64,000 nucleotides of DNA from Actomonas aquatica (GCF_019679435.2 NZ_CP139781.1:5948001-6012000); one strand, 5' to 3'; numbered from the stretch's first letter, positions 40,423-50,160 are shown. The notes: a model not told the origin generated them from the letters alone. A program made the numbers and translations.

Positions 40423-42609
40423 ATGGAAAACGCGACGAGCAAGCCGGCCGGTCCGGTTAAGTTTGGCACCTTTGGCGGGGTGTTTGTGCCCAATGTGCTG
40501 ACGATTCTGGGCGTCATCATGTTCCTGCGCACCGGCTGGGTGGTGGGCCAGGCGGGTCTGAAGGATGCACTCATCATCCTGGTGATCGCCAACGCCATCA
40601 CCTTGCTCACCAGCCTGTCGCTGTCGTCGATCTCGACCAACATCCGGGTGAAGGGCGGCGGGGCGTATTACCTGATCTCGCGTAACCTCGGCTTGGAGAT
40701 CGGCGGCTCGGTGGGACTGCCGCTCTTTCTCGCGCAGGCGGTTTCGGTGGCGTTCTACATCATCGGTTTTGCGGAGTCGCTGGAGTTCCTCTTCCCGGGA
40801 TTGCCGACGCGCATCGTGACCATCGTGACGCTGGCGGTGATCTTCATCGTGGCGTGGGTGGGCGCCGACATCGCGGTGAAGGCGCAGTATTTCATTCTCG
40901 GCGCGCTGGGACTCTCGCTGGTGTCGTTTTTCATCGGCTGGTCGCCGGTGCCGGAGTGGTCGGCCAACCTCGCGCCTGCCTACACCGAAGGCGCGAGTTT
41001 TTGGTTGGTGTTTGCCATCTTCTTCCCGGCGGTGACCGGCATCATGTCGGGCGTATCGATGTCGGGCGACCTGAAGGATCCGTCGAAGAGTGTGCCCAAG
41101 GGCACGATCCTCGCGGTGGTGGTGACCTTTGTCATCTACGCGATTCAGATGATCTGGCTCTCCTGGCACGCGGGCCGGGATGAGTTGTTGACCAACAACC
41201 TGGTGATGGAGCGCATCGCGCGGGTGGGACCGCTCATCTTTGTGGGCCTGTGGGCGGCGACTTTGTCGTCGGCCTTGGCGAGTCTGTTGGCAGCACCGCG
41301 CACCCTGCAGGCACTGGCGCAGGACCACGTGGTGCCGCTCGCGTTGGGCAAGGGGCACGGTCCGGCCAACGAACCGCGGCTGGCCTTGTTGGCGACCACG
41401 GCGCTGGCGGCGGTGTGTTTGCTGGCGGGCAAACTCGATGTGATTGCGCCGGTCATCTCGATGTTCTTCCTCACCACCTACGGCACGGTGAATCTGGTGG
41501 CGGGCCTGAGCGCGCTGGCGGCCAATCCCAGTTATCGGCCGACCTTCAAGGTGCATTGGCTGCCGTGCCTGATCGGCGCGGCGGGCTGTTTGTTCGCGAT
41601 GTTCCTGCTCAACGCCTTGGCGACGGTTGTCGCGGTGGCTTGTATCATTGGTCTCTACACCTTGCTCAAGAGTCGGCGCTACCAGACCGCGTGGGGCGAT
41701 GAACGCAGCGGCATCTGGTTCGCGCTGGCGCGATTTGGCCTGCTGCAACTCGCGGCGTCGCGGCAGCACGTGCGCAACTGGCGACCAGTCATTCTGGTGC
41801 TGGTGGGCAATCCCACCAACCGGCTCGCGTTGGTGGAGTTGGCCAATCGCCTAGAGGCCCGACGCGGACTGCTCTTCCTCTCGCAGGTGATCACCGGTGA
41901 CTGGTCGGCGATGGTGAAGCGGCAGGCGAAACTGCAGCGGCAGTTGCAGGATTTCATTCGCGAAAGCCGTCTGTCGGCGGTCGGCAAAACCGTCATGGCG
42001 GAGAGTTTTGAGCAGGGCGTCTCGACGCTGCTGCAGGTCGCGGGCGTGGGCGCGCTGGAGCCCAACACCGTGCTGATGGGCTGGAGCGAAGATGCGCTGC
42101 GTGAGAAGGATTTTGTGGGCTCGATCCGCCGCATTTTGGAGCTCGAGCGCAACCTGTTGATTTTTGCCGAGGCTGAGTTGCCGACCTACAAACTGGAGCC
42201 GGTGATCGACGTGTGGTGGCGTGCCCGCGCCAACGGCAGCTTCATGCTCACCATGGCGCACCTGTGGCAACACGAGGCGGCGGGTAAACCCTTCCGACTG
42301 CGCGTGCGCCGCATCGTCGAAACCGAGGCCGGCCGCGCCGAGATCGAGGCTGCGATGAAGGAGTTGGTCAAAGCCACGCGCTTCGAAGCCGAGATTGATA
42401 TCGTGGTTTCGAACGAGCCGCCGCTTGAGGTCATCGCTCGTGAGTCTGAGCGCTCCGCACTGGTGTTTGTGGGCGTCGCGGTGGAAGCGCCGCAGGATGG
42501 CGTGAACCCGCTCTCGCCGCTCAAGCCGATGGTCAACGCGCTCAAAGGCGAAGTCATTTTGGCGAAGAGCTGGGAAGACCTGCACGCTCACGAGACGGCG
42601 GAGGATTGA
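40423..42609 (+). CDS. SLC12-like cation-chloride cotransporter/APC permease
   Basis: 728 residues. The N-terminus KFGTFGGVFVPNVLTILGVIMFLRTGWVVG is typical of SLC12 (Na-K-Cl or K-Cl) transporters, followed by NIRVKGGGAYYLISRNLGLEIGG and about 12 membrane helices up to residue about 430. The remaining ~300 residues are a cytosolic regulatory domain, as in the family. In bacteria such proteins are also labelled amino-acid permeases, so cargo (chloride with cations, or amino acids) is unsettled. The ATG at 40423 leaves no space for a Shine-Dalgarno site outside the terminator hairpin of gatB. Confidence 0.8.
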   Translation: MENATSKPAGPVKFGTFGGVFVPNVLTILGVIMFLRTGWVVGQAGLKDALIILVIANAITLLTSLSLSSISTNIRVKGGGAYYLISRNLGLEIGGSVGLPLFLAQAVSVAFYIIGFAESLEFLFPGLPTRIVTIVTLAVIFIVAWVGADIAVKAQYFILGALGLSLVSFFIGWSPVPEWSANLAPAYTEGASFWLVFAIFFPAVTGIMSGVSMSGDLKDPSKSVPKGTILAVVVTFVIYAIQMIWLSWHAGRDELLTNNLVMERIARVGPLIFVGLWAATLSSALASLLAAPRTLQALAQDHVVPLALGKGHGPANEPRLALLATTALAAVCLLAGKLDVIAPVISMFFLTTYGTVNLVAGLSALAANPSYRPTFKVHWLPCLIGAAGCLFAMFLLNALATVVAVACIIGLYTLLKSRRYQTAWGDERSGIWFALARFGLLQLAASRQHVRNWRPVILVLVGNPTNRLALVELANRLEARRGLLFLSQVITGDWSAMVKRQAKLQRQLQDFIRESRLSAVGKTVMAESFEQGVSTLLQVAGVGALEPNTVLMGWSEDALREKDFVGSIRRILELERNLLIFAEAELPTYKLEPVIDVWWRARANGSFMLTMAHLWQHEAAGKPFRLRVRRIVETEAGRAEIEAAMKELVKATRFEAEIDIVVSNEPPLEVIARESERSALVFVGVAVEAPQDGVNPLSPLKPMVNALKGEVILAKSWEDLHAHETAED

Positions 42610-42655
42610 GGAACCCTTGCGGAAGAAACCTGCTGTCTGCTGACTCTCAGATCCC

Positions 42656-43285
42656 ATGCGATTTCTCATCACGGCTGGTCCGACCCGCGAGCACATCGAT
42701 CCCGTGCGCTACCTGAGCAACGGCTCCAGCGGCAAGATGGGGTATGCGCTGGCGGAGGCGGCGCGGGCGAGGGGGGGCGAGGTGACCTTGGTGAGTGGTC
42801 CGGTGGCGCTGGCGGCCCCGGCGGGCGTCTCACTGCAGAAGGTGGTATCGGCGGCCGACATGCACGCGGCGTGTCTCGAACATTTTGATACGTGCGACGT
42901 GTTCATCGCGGTGGCGGCGGTGGCCGACTACCGGCCGAAGCTTCGCAGCACCGAGAAGTCGGCCAAGGTGAAGGGACCGCACAGCCTCGAACTGGAGCCC
43001 ACGGTCGACATCCTCAAGGACCTCGGCACGCGTCGCCGCGACGGCCAGTGCCTCATCGGTTTTGCGGCCGAGACCAGTGAATTGGACACGAAGGCACCGG
43101 CGAAGCTGGCGGCGAAAGGCTGCGATTGGATCGTGGCCAACGACGTGAGCGCACCGGGCATCGGCATGGACGCCAACGATAATGCGGTGTCCTTGTGGAA
43201 CCGATCCGGGCTCGTCACTCGCCTCGGCCCGGCGCCCAAGGCCGACATCGCCCGGCTGATTCTCGAGCAGGTATTCCCGGTCTGA
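42656..43285 (+). CDS. coaB: Phosphopantothenate-cysteine ligase domain protein (stand-alone CoaB)
   Basis: 209 residues. MRFLITAGPTREHIDPVRYLSNGSSGKMGYALAEAARARGG is the CoaB nucleotide/substrate motif, followed by FIAVAAVADYRPK, SLELEPTVDILKDLG and IGFAAETSELDTKAPAKLAAKGCDWIVANDVS. In most bacteria CoaB is fused behind the flavoprotein CoaC; here there is no CoaC domain, and none in the window. It joins cysteine to 4'-phosphopantothenate in coenzyme A synthesis. Confidence 0.9.
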   Translation: MRFLITAGPTREHIDPVRYLSNGSSGKMGYALAEAARARGGEVTLVSGPVALAAPAGVSLQKVVSAADMHAACLEHFDTCDVFIAVAAVADYRPKLRSTEKSAKVKGPHSLELEPTVDILKDLGTRRRDGQCLIGFAAETSELDTKAPAKLAAKGCDWIVANDVSAPGIGMDANDNAVSLWNRSGLVTRLGPAPKADIARLILEQVFPV

Positions 43286-43354
43286 TCGACGGGCGCCCGG
43301 CGCGATTTTCGACCTTGGAGAAAGGGCAGGGGAGGCTCAGGTTGAGCGCACCCC

Positions 43355-45601
43355 ATGACCCGCCGCACCACCAAGGCCGACCTCGGATTGCTCGTGGCCC
43401 CGCTGCTTTGTTTCGGCTTTGCCTGGCTACTGTCGCAGCTGGAATTCATGCAGCGCTTTGAGTGGCGGTCCTTGGATTGGCGCACGCAGGTGCGGGCGCA
43501 GTGGGGGCAACCGGCGCCTGACGATCGCCTGTTGGTGCTGGGCATTGGTGAACACACCACGCTCAACATCGAGCCTTGGCCGTTTGGTCGGGCCTACCAC
43601 GGTCAGCTGCAATACCTGGCCCGGCATGATCCGCCGCGGGTCTGGGCGTGGGATATCATCTTTGCCGATCGCCGGCGCCGTGACGGCACGGCGGTGGACG
43701 CGGCGGGGGATCTGACCTTCTCGGTCGCGACCGAAGCGCTGGCCGAGCTCGACGTGCCGGTGGTGTTTGCGGCGGTGGCGAGCGAGCTGGATCAGGCGGA
43801 GGCGTTGGCGAGTCCCGGGCTGACGGCACCGATTCCCCACGTGGTGGGCGACATCAGTCAGCTGGAGGGGGACATCTCCGCGACGCTGCCATTCCCGGAT
43901 CTGCGCGCGCACGGGTATTTTGGTTTTGCGGATGCGCCGCGCGGGGCGGGCGGCATCGTGCGGCACATGCCCCTGCTGGTGCGGATCGGCGAGGCGGTGT
44001 ATCCCTCGTTGGCGTTGCAGACGGTGATGCAGTATTGGCGCGTGCCGGCCGACGAGGTGCGCGTCGTATTGGGTGAATCGATACGTTTGGGCCGCGAGGC
44101 GGAGGGGCGCGAGATTCCCATCGATGCGGCGGGGCGGCTGTTGGTGAATTACCGTTACGAGAAGGTGGAGCCGGGCGAGACGACGGGGCGGGATTTTCCG
44201 GTGGTGGAATACTTCAACCAGCTGATCGCCCTGGATCAGTATTATGAGCAAGGCGCGACCGACGCGCGACCGCCGGTGCCGATGCGCGATCGCATCGTGA
44301 TGGTGGGCGAGTTTTCGACCGATACGGGAGCGACGCCGTTTGCAGATCAGAGCCCGCTCGTGCTGCTGCAGGCCAATGTGCTCAACAGCATCCTCACGGG
44401 TGACTTTGTGCGGCGCGTGCCGGCGGCGTGGATTTGGTGGGGCGCGTTGCTGATGGGGTATGCAGGGATCGGGTTGATGCGACGTCGGTCGGTCTGGTGG
44501 TTGAGTCTGTTTACACTGCTGACGGCGGGCGGTTTTGCTGCCAGTGCCTTTGCGCTGTGGAGGGCGCAAAGCGTCTGGGTGCCGTTGGTCGGGCCGCTGG
44601 TGGGTTTTGGGCTGCTGCAGTTTGGTTTCTTCGTTTACCGGGTGTGGGTGGAGCAGGCGGCCAAGCAACAGATTCGCAGCATGTTTGGCTCCTACCTGTC
44701 GCCGGTGGTGATCAACCAAATGGTGGCTTCGGGGGAGCAGCCCGTGCTGGGCGGCAGTGCGGTGGAATTGACGGCCTATTTTTCGGACATCCAGAGTTTC
44801 TCCGCGTTCTCGGAGGTGCTGGAACCGCCGCGGTTGGTGTCATTGCTGAATGAATACCTCACGGCCTGCACCGACATCATTCAGGAGCAGGGCGGCACGC
44901 TGGATAAATACATCGGTGACGCGGTGGTCGCGATGTTTGGCGCGCCGGTGCCGTTGCCGGATCATGCGTATCGGGCGTGTCTCACCAGTTTGCTGGTGCA
45001 GCGTAAACAGGCGGAGTTGCGGGCTGCGTGGCAGGCGCAAGGCGAGACCTGGCCGCCGCTGGTGCATCGGATGCGCACCCGCATCGGCCTCAACACCGGC
45101 CGGTGTATGGTCGGCAACATGGGCAGTCGGACGCGCTTCGACTACACCATGATGGGGGACAACGTGAACCTGGCCGCACGGATGGAAAGCGGGGCCAAGT
45201 TCTGGGGCGTGTATAACATGGTGACCGAAGAGACGCGGCGAGCGTGTGAGGCGCACGCCGAAGGGCGGATCGTGTTTCGAGCGCTGGGGCGGATCCGCGT
45301 CAAAGGTCGGCAGGCTCCGGTCGCGGTGCACGAAGTGATGGGACTGCAGGAGGATCACGATGCGGAGGGGGAAGGACTGCGCGCGGCGTTTGAGCAGGCG
45401 CTGCATTGGTTCTATGCCGGTGATTTGGAGGCAGCGGCGCAGGGGTTCCGGATATGCGTGCCGCGGGAGCGCCTGCAGCCGGAACGCGATGAAGGCATTC
45501 TGACCAATCCCTCGCTGACCTATCTGAAGGTCGTTGAGGAGCTGCAGCGTCGCCCTCTGCCGGCCGACTGGGATGGCGTTTACGAGATGCTGAGCAAGTA
45601 G
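43355..45601 (+). CDS. CHASE2-domain adenylate cyclase
   Basis: 748 residues. A membrane segment (LLVAPLLCFGFAWLLSQ) is followed by an extracytoplasmic CHASE2 sensor (residues about 30-330, including FADRRRRDG-type and VMVGEFSTDTGATPFAD segments), then two or three membrane helices (IWWGALLMGYAGIGL, WLSLFTLLTAGGFAASAFAL) and a class III cyclase domain. Metal ligands are D478 (YFSDIQ) and D522 (YIGDAVVAMFG); the adenine-selecting K518 and FDYT, and GDNVNLAARME for transition-state residues, point to cAMP rather than cGMP. A FecR-domain gene follows on the same strand 113 bases later. Confidence 0.9.
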   Translation: MTRRTTKADLGLLVAPLLCFGFAWLLSQLEFMQRFEWRSLDWRTQVRAQWGQPAPDDRLLVLGIGEHTTLNIEPWPFGRAYHGQLQYLARHDPPRVWAWDIIFADRRRRDGTAVDAAGDLTFSVATEALAELDVPVVFAAVASELDQAEALASPGLTAPIPHVVGDISQLEGDISATLPFPDLRAHGYFGFADAPRGAGGIVRHMPLLVRIGEAVYPSLALQTVMQYWRVPADEVRVVLGESIRLGREAEGREIPIDAAGRLLVNYRYEKVEPGETTGRDFPVVEYFNQLIALDQYYEQGATDARPPVPMRDRIVMVGEFSTDTGATPFADQSPLVLLQANVLNSILTGDFVRRVPAAWIWWGALLMGYAGIGLMRRRSVWWLSLFTLLTAGGFAASAFALWRAQSVWVPLVGPLVGFGLLQFGFFVYRVWVEQAAKQQIRSMFGSYLSPVVINQMVASGEQPVLGGSAVELTAYFSDIQSFSAFSEVLEPPRLVSLLNEYLTACTDIIQEQGGTLDKYIGDAVVAMFGAPVPLPDHAYRACLTSLLVQRKQAELRAAWQAQGETWPPLVHRMRTRIGLNTGRCMVGNMGSRTRFDYTMMGDNVNLAARMESGAKFWGVYNMVTEETRRACEAHAEGRIVFRALGRIRVKGRQAPVAVHEVMGLQEDHDAEGEGLRAAFEQALHWFYAGDLEAAAQGFRICVPRERLQPERDEGILTNPSLTYLKVVEELQRRPLPADWDGVYEMLSK

Positions 45602-45714
45602 CGGAAGATGGGGGAGGCGTAGCCGAGGCTATAAGCACGCTTGATTAAGCATACGGTTTGCAGTTATGTCGGGGCGTTCCTGCACCCATTCACCCTTTGC
45701 CCCCCGCTGGTGTT

Positions 45715-46866
45715 ATGAAACTTCGAGCCCTTACCCTCCTCCTCGCGGCCGTCGTCGTGGCGACCTCGCTGTCCGCCCAAACCGCCAAAATCATCCGGAT
45801 GACCGGCGAGCAGGCGGCGCAGGTCACCAAAGCCGATGGCACCACGGTGCCGCTGACGCTCAATCAGGAGTTGGCGGAGAACGATCTGATCGAAGTGATG
45901 GCGGGCACGCGGGTCTTTATGCGGACCTTTGCCGGCACGATTACCGTGATTGAAGAAAACTCCATTCTCTTGATCGAAGAGGTGCGGCAGGTCGGGGAGC
46001 GGGAGCGCACACTGCTTGACCTGAAGCAAGGCAACGTCGTGGCGAATCTGGACCCAGATAAACGGTCGACCAACGATTACGGGGTGAAAACGCCTCGCGG
46101 TGTCGCGGCCGCTCGCGGCACCAACTACACCGTTACCGTCGACGGAATGGACGTGTTGGTGACGGTCACCAATGGCACGGTGGAACTGAGTTTCCCGGAG
46201 TTGCCCACGCCGATCATGATCGAGCCGGGTAACGTAAGCACCGGCACCGCGGCCCAATCCCTTTCCAGCGCGATGTCCGATCCTGCTACGGCCGCGAAAG
46301 CGGCGGTGGCTATGCGGGCCGCGGCGACGGCGGTGGCCTCGCTCATCAACGAGCCCAATAGCGGCGTGACCAGCGCGACGCTGAATCAGTTGATCACCGT
46401 TGCCGCCACCGCGAGCAACGAGACGGGGGACAACGGTTCGCTCGTCGCGGGCGTAGCGGCTGCGGCCACGGCGGCGAATCCGAGTGTGGCCGAGGAGGTG
46501 GTGCAGAGCGCGGTGAGTGCGGTGGCCAACTCCGGCAATGCTTCGGCCGTCGCCACCAATGTGGTGGCTTCGGTCACGCGGGCGGCGACGCGCGCCACGC
46601 CGGGTAGTTCGGTCGCGGATACCGCGGCAAGCTTGAGTGCGGCCGCGAACAATGCCTCCGGCGGCACAGTCACAGTCGATTCCGATACGGTCACCGACGC
46701 GGTGAATGAGAGCGTCGATGCTCCGGAGGTTCCTGATGACGATGCCGGCTCCACGCCCACGGCCGATGAAGGCAACGAAGGCGCCGACGATGGTCCGGAG
46801 ATCGATGAGACCGAGGTCGAGATCGAGGTGCCCAACGACAACGTGATCGTCAGCCCCAGCACCTGA
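45715..46866 (+). CDS. FecR-domain secreted protein with Ala/Ser/Thr-rich tail
   Basis: 383 residues with a signal peptide (MKLRALTLLLAAVVVATSLSAQ). Residues about 25-175 are a FecR domain: IIRMTGEQAAQVTKADGT, LNQELAENDLIEVMAGTRVFMRTF, LDLKQGNVVANLDP, VKTPRGVAAARGTNYTVTV. The remaining 210 residues are low-complexity Ala/Ser/Thr/Val-rich, ending in an acidic tail. Such FecR proteins are periplasmic and often sit next to CHASE2 cyclases, as here, which suggests they work together. Ligand and mechanism are unknown. Confidence 0.85.
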   Translation: MKLRALTLLLAAVVVATSLSAQTAKIIRMTGEQAAQVTKADGTTVPLTLNQELAENDLIEVMAGTRVFMRTFAGTITVIEENSILLIEEVRQVGERERTLLDLKQGNVVANLDPDKRSTNDYGVKTPRGVAAARGTNYTVTVDGMDVLVTVTNGTVELSFPELPTPIMIEPGNVSTGTAAQSLSSAMSDPATAAKAAVAMRAAATAVASLINEPNSGVTSATLNQLITVAATASNETGDNGSLVAGVAAAATAANPSVAEEVVQSAVSAVANSGNASAVATNVVASVTRAATRATPGSSVADTAASLSAAANNASGGTVTVDSDTVTDAVNESVDAPEVPDDDAGSTPTADEGNEGADDGPEIDETEVEIEVPNDNVIVSPST

Positions 46867-46893
46867 TCAGGCACGGGTCGGCTCCGATGAGTC

Positions 46894-46926
46894 GCTGCGC
46901 TTGAGCCGGAGGAGAAAGCGTGGCCG
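46894..46926 (+). repeat. 33-base dispersed repeat, copy 2
   Basis: Same sequence as 4597-4629 with one mismatch, again between convergent genes (FecR protein and HAD hydrolase), 27 bases after the stop at 46866. Same orientation relative to the upstream gene. Confidence 0.6.
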
Positions 46927-46947
46927 CGAACGACCCGCGACGGCGGC

Positions 46948-48012
46948 TCAGACGACAGGCGGTTTGCCGTCTTCGTCGGCCGCGGGCTCGCTGAGGAAAT
47001 CGGTCTGCTGCAGGGTGGGGCCGCCCTTGGTTTTGCGGCGGTCGTCGTCGTCACCGGAGAGGTGGCGCGGCGGGCGCGAGACGCGTTGGGCGACCGCGGC
47101 TTCGCGGTCGGCGACGATGCGGTCGCACATGCCGTGGATCTGCAAGCGCAGCCATTTCGAGGTGGCGCTCTTGGCGCGATAGTCGGCCTCGCCGTAGTGG
47201 TCGATGCGGCCGACCTGGCGCAGGCGATCGTTTTGCTCAAACTCGAGCGTCGAGTCGGGATTGTAGACCGCGTAGGCCTTGCCGCCACCACGCTTGACGA
47301 CCGAGAAGCTAGGAATGTCGCTGGGGCCGTCGGCGATGTAGATCATGTTCTGCAACGGGATGCGACGGTCCTCCGGCTTGATGTTGGAGTTCACATCAAT
47401 GGCGGCGTTTTTGTTGGTGCCTTTGTTGATCTCGAAGATCGCCTTGGTCTTGGTCGTGTTGTCGATGACCATGCCGATCTGCGCGATCTCAGCCTCGGCG
47501 GAAATGGACAACTCGTCCTGCTTAAGGAAGCCGGGTTGAAGCGGGTTCTCGACAAACTCGCAGGCCCACACGCCGTCGACTTTGTCGGCGGCGGCGCTGC
47601 CGCGCACCATCTCGGCGAGGCCCGTGCTCACGACGTAGTGTTCGAGGGCGATGTCGTGTTTGCGGTATTCCGGCTTTTCCGTGACCCACTTGCGGCTGAG
47701 GTCGAAGAAGTCGGGCATGCCCGGGTAGAAGGCGATGTCGCGGCCACACTCGCGCAGGATGCGGTTGTTGAGGCCGGCCATCTCACCGGATAGCACGTAG
47801 GTGAGCAGGTGGTTGAGGTAGGCGATCTCGCTGGAGATGTGGTAACCGCGCTGTTTGTAGTGCGCGCCCAGCGCGTTGGTCTCGGTCCAGAAGTTGGCTT
47901 CGTCGACACCGAAGCGCTTGAACAGCGGTTTCTGCATGTAGTCCGGGATGAGCGTCTTGTCGAAGTCCCAGATGCAAGCGATGATGTTTTGCGTAAACAG
48001 AGTGGTGGCCAT
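46948..48012 (-). CDS. HAD-superfamily hydrolase
   Basis: 354 residues from the ATG at 48012 (MATTLFTQNIIACIWDFDKTLIP), which places the nucleophile motif DFDKT close to the N-terminus as usual. A cap of about 130 residues follows, and IADGPSDIPSF is the fourth, metal-binding HAD motif. The C-terminal 60 residues are basic and low in structure (SRPPRHLSGDDDDRRKTKGG). It is probably a cytosolic phosphatase; the substrate is unknown. It is divergent from prfA and convergent with the FecR protein gene. Confidence 0.85.
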   Translation of the reverse strand: MATTLFTQNIIACIWDFDKTLIPDYMQKPLFKRFGVDEANFWTETNALGAHYKQRGYHISSEIAYLNHLLTYVLSGEMAGLNNRILRECGRDIAFYPGMPDFFDLSRKWVTEKPEYRKHDIALEHYVVSTGLAEMVRGSAAADKVDGVWACEFVENPLQPGFLKQDELSISAEAEIAQIGMVIDNTTKTKAIFEINKGTNKNAAIDVNSNIKPEDRRIPLQNMIYIADGPSDIPSFSVVKRGGGKAYAVYNPDSTLEFEQNDRLRQVGRIDHYGEADYRAKSATSKWLRLQIHGMCDRIVADREAAVAQRVSRPPRHLSGDDDDRRKTKGGPTLQQTDFLSEPAADEDGKPPVV

Positions 48013-48165
48013 GGCGGATTGGCGAGGTGAGTCCACCCACTCCGGGCGGACCGTCTTTGGCTAGCGACGATGGATGGCGCGACTGGCATCGCAATGCGCA
48101 AAATCCCGCGGGTTCGTTCTTCCTTTTACGACGGGAATCGGCCTTATGGACGTTTCGACTGATTC

Positions 48166-49275
48166 ATGCCCGACCTGCCCGACATCACACCGTTTCGCCG
48201 CCGCCTCGACGAATTGGACGCCCAAATGGCGGACCCCAATCTGTTCACCGATCCGCGCCGAGCGGCGACGGTTTCGCGGGATCAGCAACGGATGGCGCGG
48301 CTGGTGGGGAACTACGATCAGGTGCTGCGCCTGCGTGAACAAATCGCTGAAGCGCGGGCTTTGTTGCGCGATCCGCAGTCCGATCCGGACCTGCGCGAAC
48401 TCGCCGAAATGGAACTGCCGGAGAACGAGGAAAAAGTGGCCGAACTCGAGCGCGAGGTGCTCATCGGCATGATCCCGCCGGAGCCGACCGACTCGCGCAA
48501 CACGTTGCTCGAAATCCGCGCGGGCGCGGGCGGCGACGAGGCGGCCTTGTTTGCGGGCGAACTGTTCCGCGCGTATTCACGTTTTGCGGACACGCAGGGT
48601 TGGAACGTGCAGCCGATGTCCTCCAGCGACGCCGAACGTGGCGGCATGAAGGAAGTGATCGCGTTGATCACCGGCGATGAAGTTTACCGTCAGCTGAAGT
48701 TCGAGAGTGGCGTGCATCGCGTGCAGCGCGTGCCGGTGACCGAAGCCAATGGTCGCATCCACACCTCGACCGTGACGGTGGCGGTGATGCCGGAGGCGGA
48801 GGAGGTCGACGTGCACATCGATCCGCAGGAATTGGAGATCAGCGTAAGTCGCGCCAGTGGTCCGGGCGGGCAGGGCGTCAACACGACCGACTCAGCGGTG
48901 CAGATTCTGCACAAGCCCACCGGCATGATCGTGCAGTGCGCCGACGAACGTTCGCAGATCAAAAACAAGGCGCGGGCCATGACGGTGCTGCGGGCCCGGT
49001 TGCTGAAATTGAAGGAGGAGGAGGAGCGGGCGAAATACGCCGCGCAGCGTCGCGGCCAGATCGGCACGGGCGATCGCAGTGAGCGCATTCGCACCTACAA
49101 TTTCCCGCAGAGCCGAGTGACGGATCACCGCATCGGTCTCACGTTGCACAGCCTGCCGCAGGTCATGGAAGGCGAGTTTGAGCCGCTGGTGAACGCGTTG
49201 TTGCAGGAAGACATGGCGCTGAAGCTAGCGGCGCTGAGTGATGCCGGACCGACGCCGGCGTGGAAAACCTCCTGA
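48166..49275 (+). CDS. prfA: Peptide chain release factor 1
   Basis: 369 residues. It contains the peptidyl-hydrolysis GGQ motif (residues 234-236, SGPGGQGVNTTDSAV) and the RF1-type stop-codon tripeptide PVT (190-192, in HRVQRVPVTEANGRIHTS) in place of the SPF of RF2. It therefore reads UAA and UAG. It is followed 22 bases later by prmC, which methylates the Gln of GGQ, the standard pairing. Confidence 0.97.
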   Translation: MPDLPDITPFRRRLDELDAQMADPNLFTDPRRAATVSRDQQRMARLVGNYDQVLRLREQIAEARALLRDPQSDPDLRELAEMELPENEEKVAELEREVLIGMIPPEPTDSRNTLLEIRAGAGGDEAALFAGELFRAYSRFADTQGWNVQPMSSSDAERGGMKEVIALITGDEVYRQLKFESGVHRVQRVPVTEANGRIHTSTVTVAVMPEAEEVDVHIDPQELEISVSRASGPGGQGVNTTDSAVQILHKPTGMIVQCADERSQIKNKARAMTVLRARLLKLKEEEERAKYAAQRRGQIGTGDRSERIRTYNFPQSRVTDHRIGLTLHSLPQVMEGEFEPLVNALLQEDMALKLAALSDAGPTPAWKTS

Positions 49276-49297
49276 CCCTGCTGCCGCCGCCATACCG

Positions 49298-50152
49298 ATG
49301 ATCAGTTTATTGGAAGTGCTGCAGAAGAGCGCCGCGTTTTTGGAAAGCAAAGGCGTGGAGCACGGGCGCCTGAATGCGGAGTTGCTGGTGGGCCACGCCC
49401 TGGGCCTGCAGCGGATGCAGCTTTACCTGCAGTTTGAACGGCTGCTACCGGAGAAGGAGCTGGAGCTTATTCGGCCGCTGGTGAAGCGCCGTTCACAGCG
49501 GGAGCCACTGCAGCACATTATTGGCTCGGTGGAGTTTGCCGGTGTCGAATTGAAGGTCGATCGACGGGCGCTGATTCCGCGGCCGGAGACGGAGTATCTG
49601 GTGGAACTGGTGACGGCGGCCTGTGGCGAGACTCCGCCGCAGCGATTCGCCGATCTGGGCACCGGCAGTGGGGCGCTGGCTTGCGCGCTGGCGACTGCGT
49701 GGCCGGCGGCGCAGGGCGTGGCGGTGGATATTTCCAGCGAGGCCCTGGCTTTGGCGGGCGAGAATGTGACGAGCCTGGGTTTGGCTGAGCGCGTGCGACT
49801 GGTGGAGTCCGATTGGTTCAATGCGATCGACCCATCGGAACGCTTTGGCGTGATTGTGGCGAATCCGCCGTATCTCACGGCCGACGAAGTCGCCGAGACG
49901 ACGCCGGAAGTGAAGGATCACGAACCGGCGGTGGCGCTCTCGACCGCGCCGGATGGTTTGGATGGCCTTCGGGCGATCATCGAGCGCGCGCAGGACTTTC
50001 TGGAGCCGGGTGGATTGTTGGCGATGGAGACCGGCATCGCACAACACGAGACTCTTAAGCAGTGGCTGTTGGAGGCGGGTTACGTAGAGGTCGCTTCGCG
50101 GCAGGACCTGACCGAGCGGGATCGGTTTGTGTTTGGGCGCAAGGCGCGCTGA
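49298..50152 (+). CDS. prmC: Release factor glutamine methyltransferase
   Basis: 284 residues. N-terminal helical domain (SLLEVLQKSAAFLESKGVE), then RRALIPRPETEYLVE, the SAM-binding LGTGSGALACALA and the catalytic NPPYL motif that positions the glutamine amide. It methylates the GGQ glutamine of RF1 and RF2. The ATG at 49298 is chosen; an earlier in-frame start would overlap the end of prfA. Confidence 0.95.
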   Translation: MISLLEVLQKSAAFLESKGVEHGRLNAELLVGHALGLQRMQLYLQFERLLPEKELELIRPLVKRRSQREPLQHIIGSVEFAGVELKVDRRALIPRPETEYLVELVTAACGETPPQRFADLGTGSGALACALATAWPAAQGVAVDISSEALALAGENVTSLGLAERVRLVESDWFNAIDPSERFGVIVANPPYLTADEVAETTPEVKDHEPAVALSTAPDGLDGLRAIIERAQDFLEPGGLLAMETGIAQHETLKQWLLEAGYVEVASRQDLTERDRFVFGRKAR

Positions 50153-50160
50153 GGGCGTGA

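Noticed and set aside
38863..41769. A 968-residue minus-strand open frame across gatB and the transporter
   Set aside because: Same reason: gatB and SLC12-like sequence on the plus strand are unambiguous; the antisense protein is Arg/His-rich without domains.
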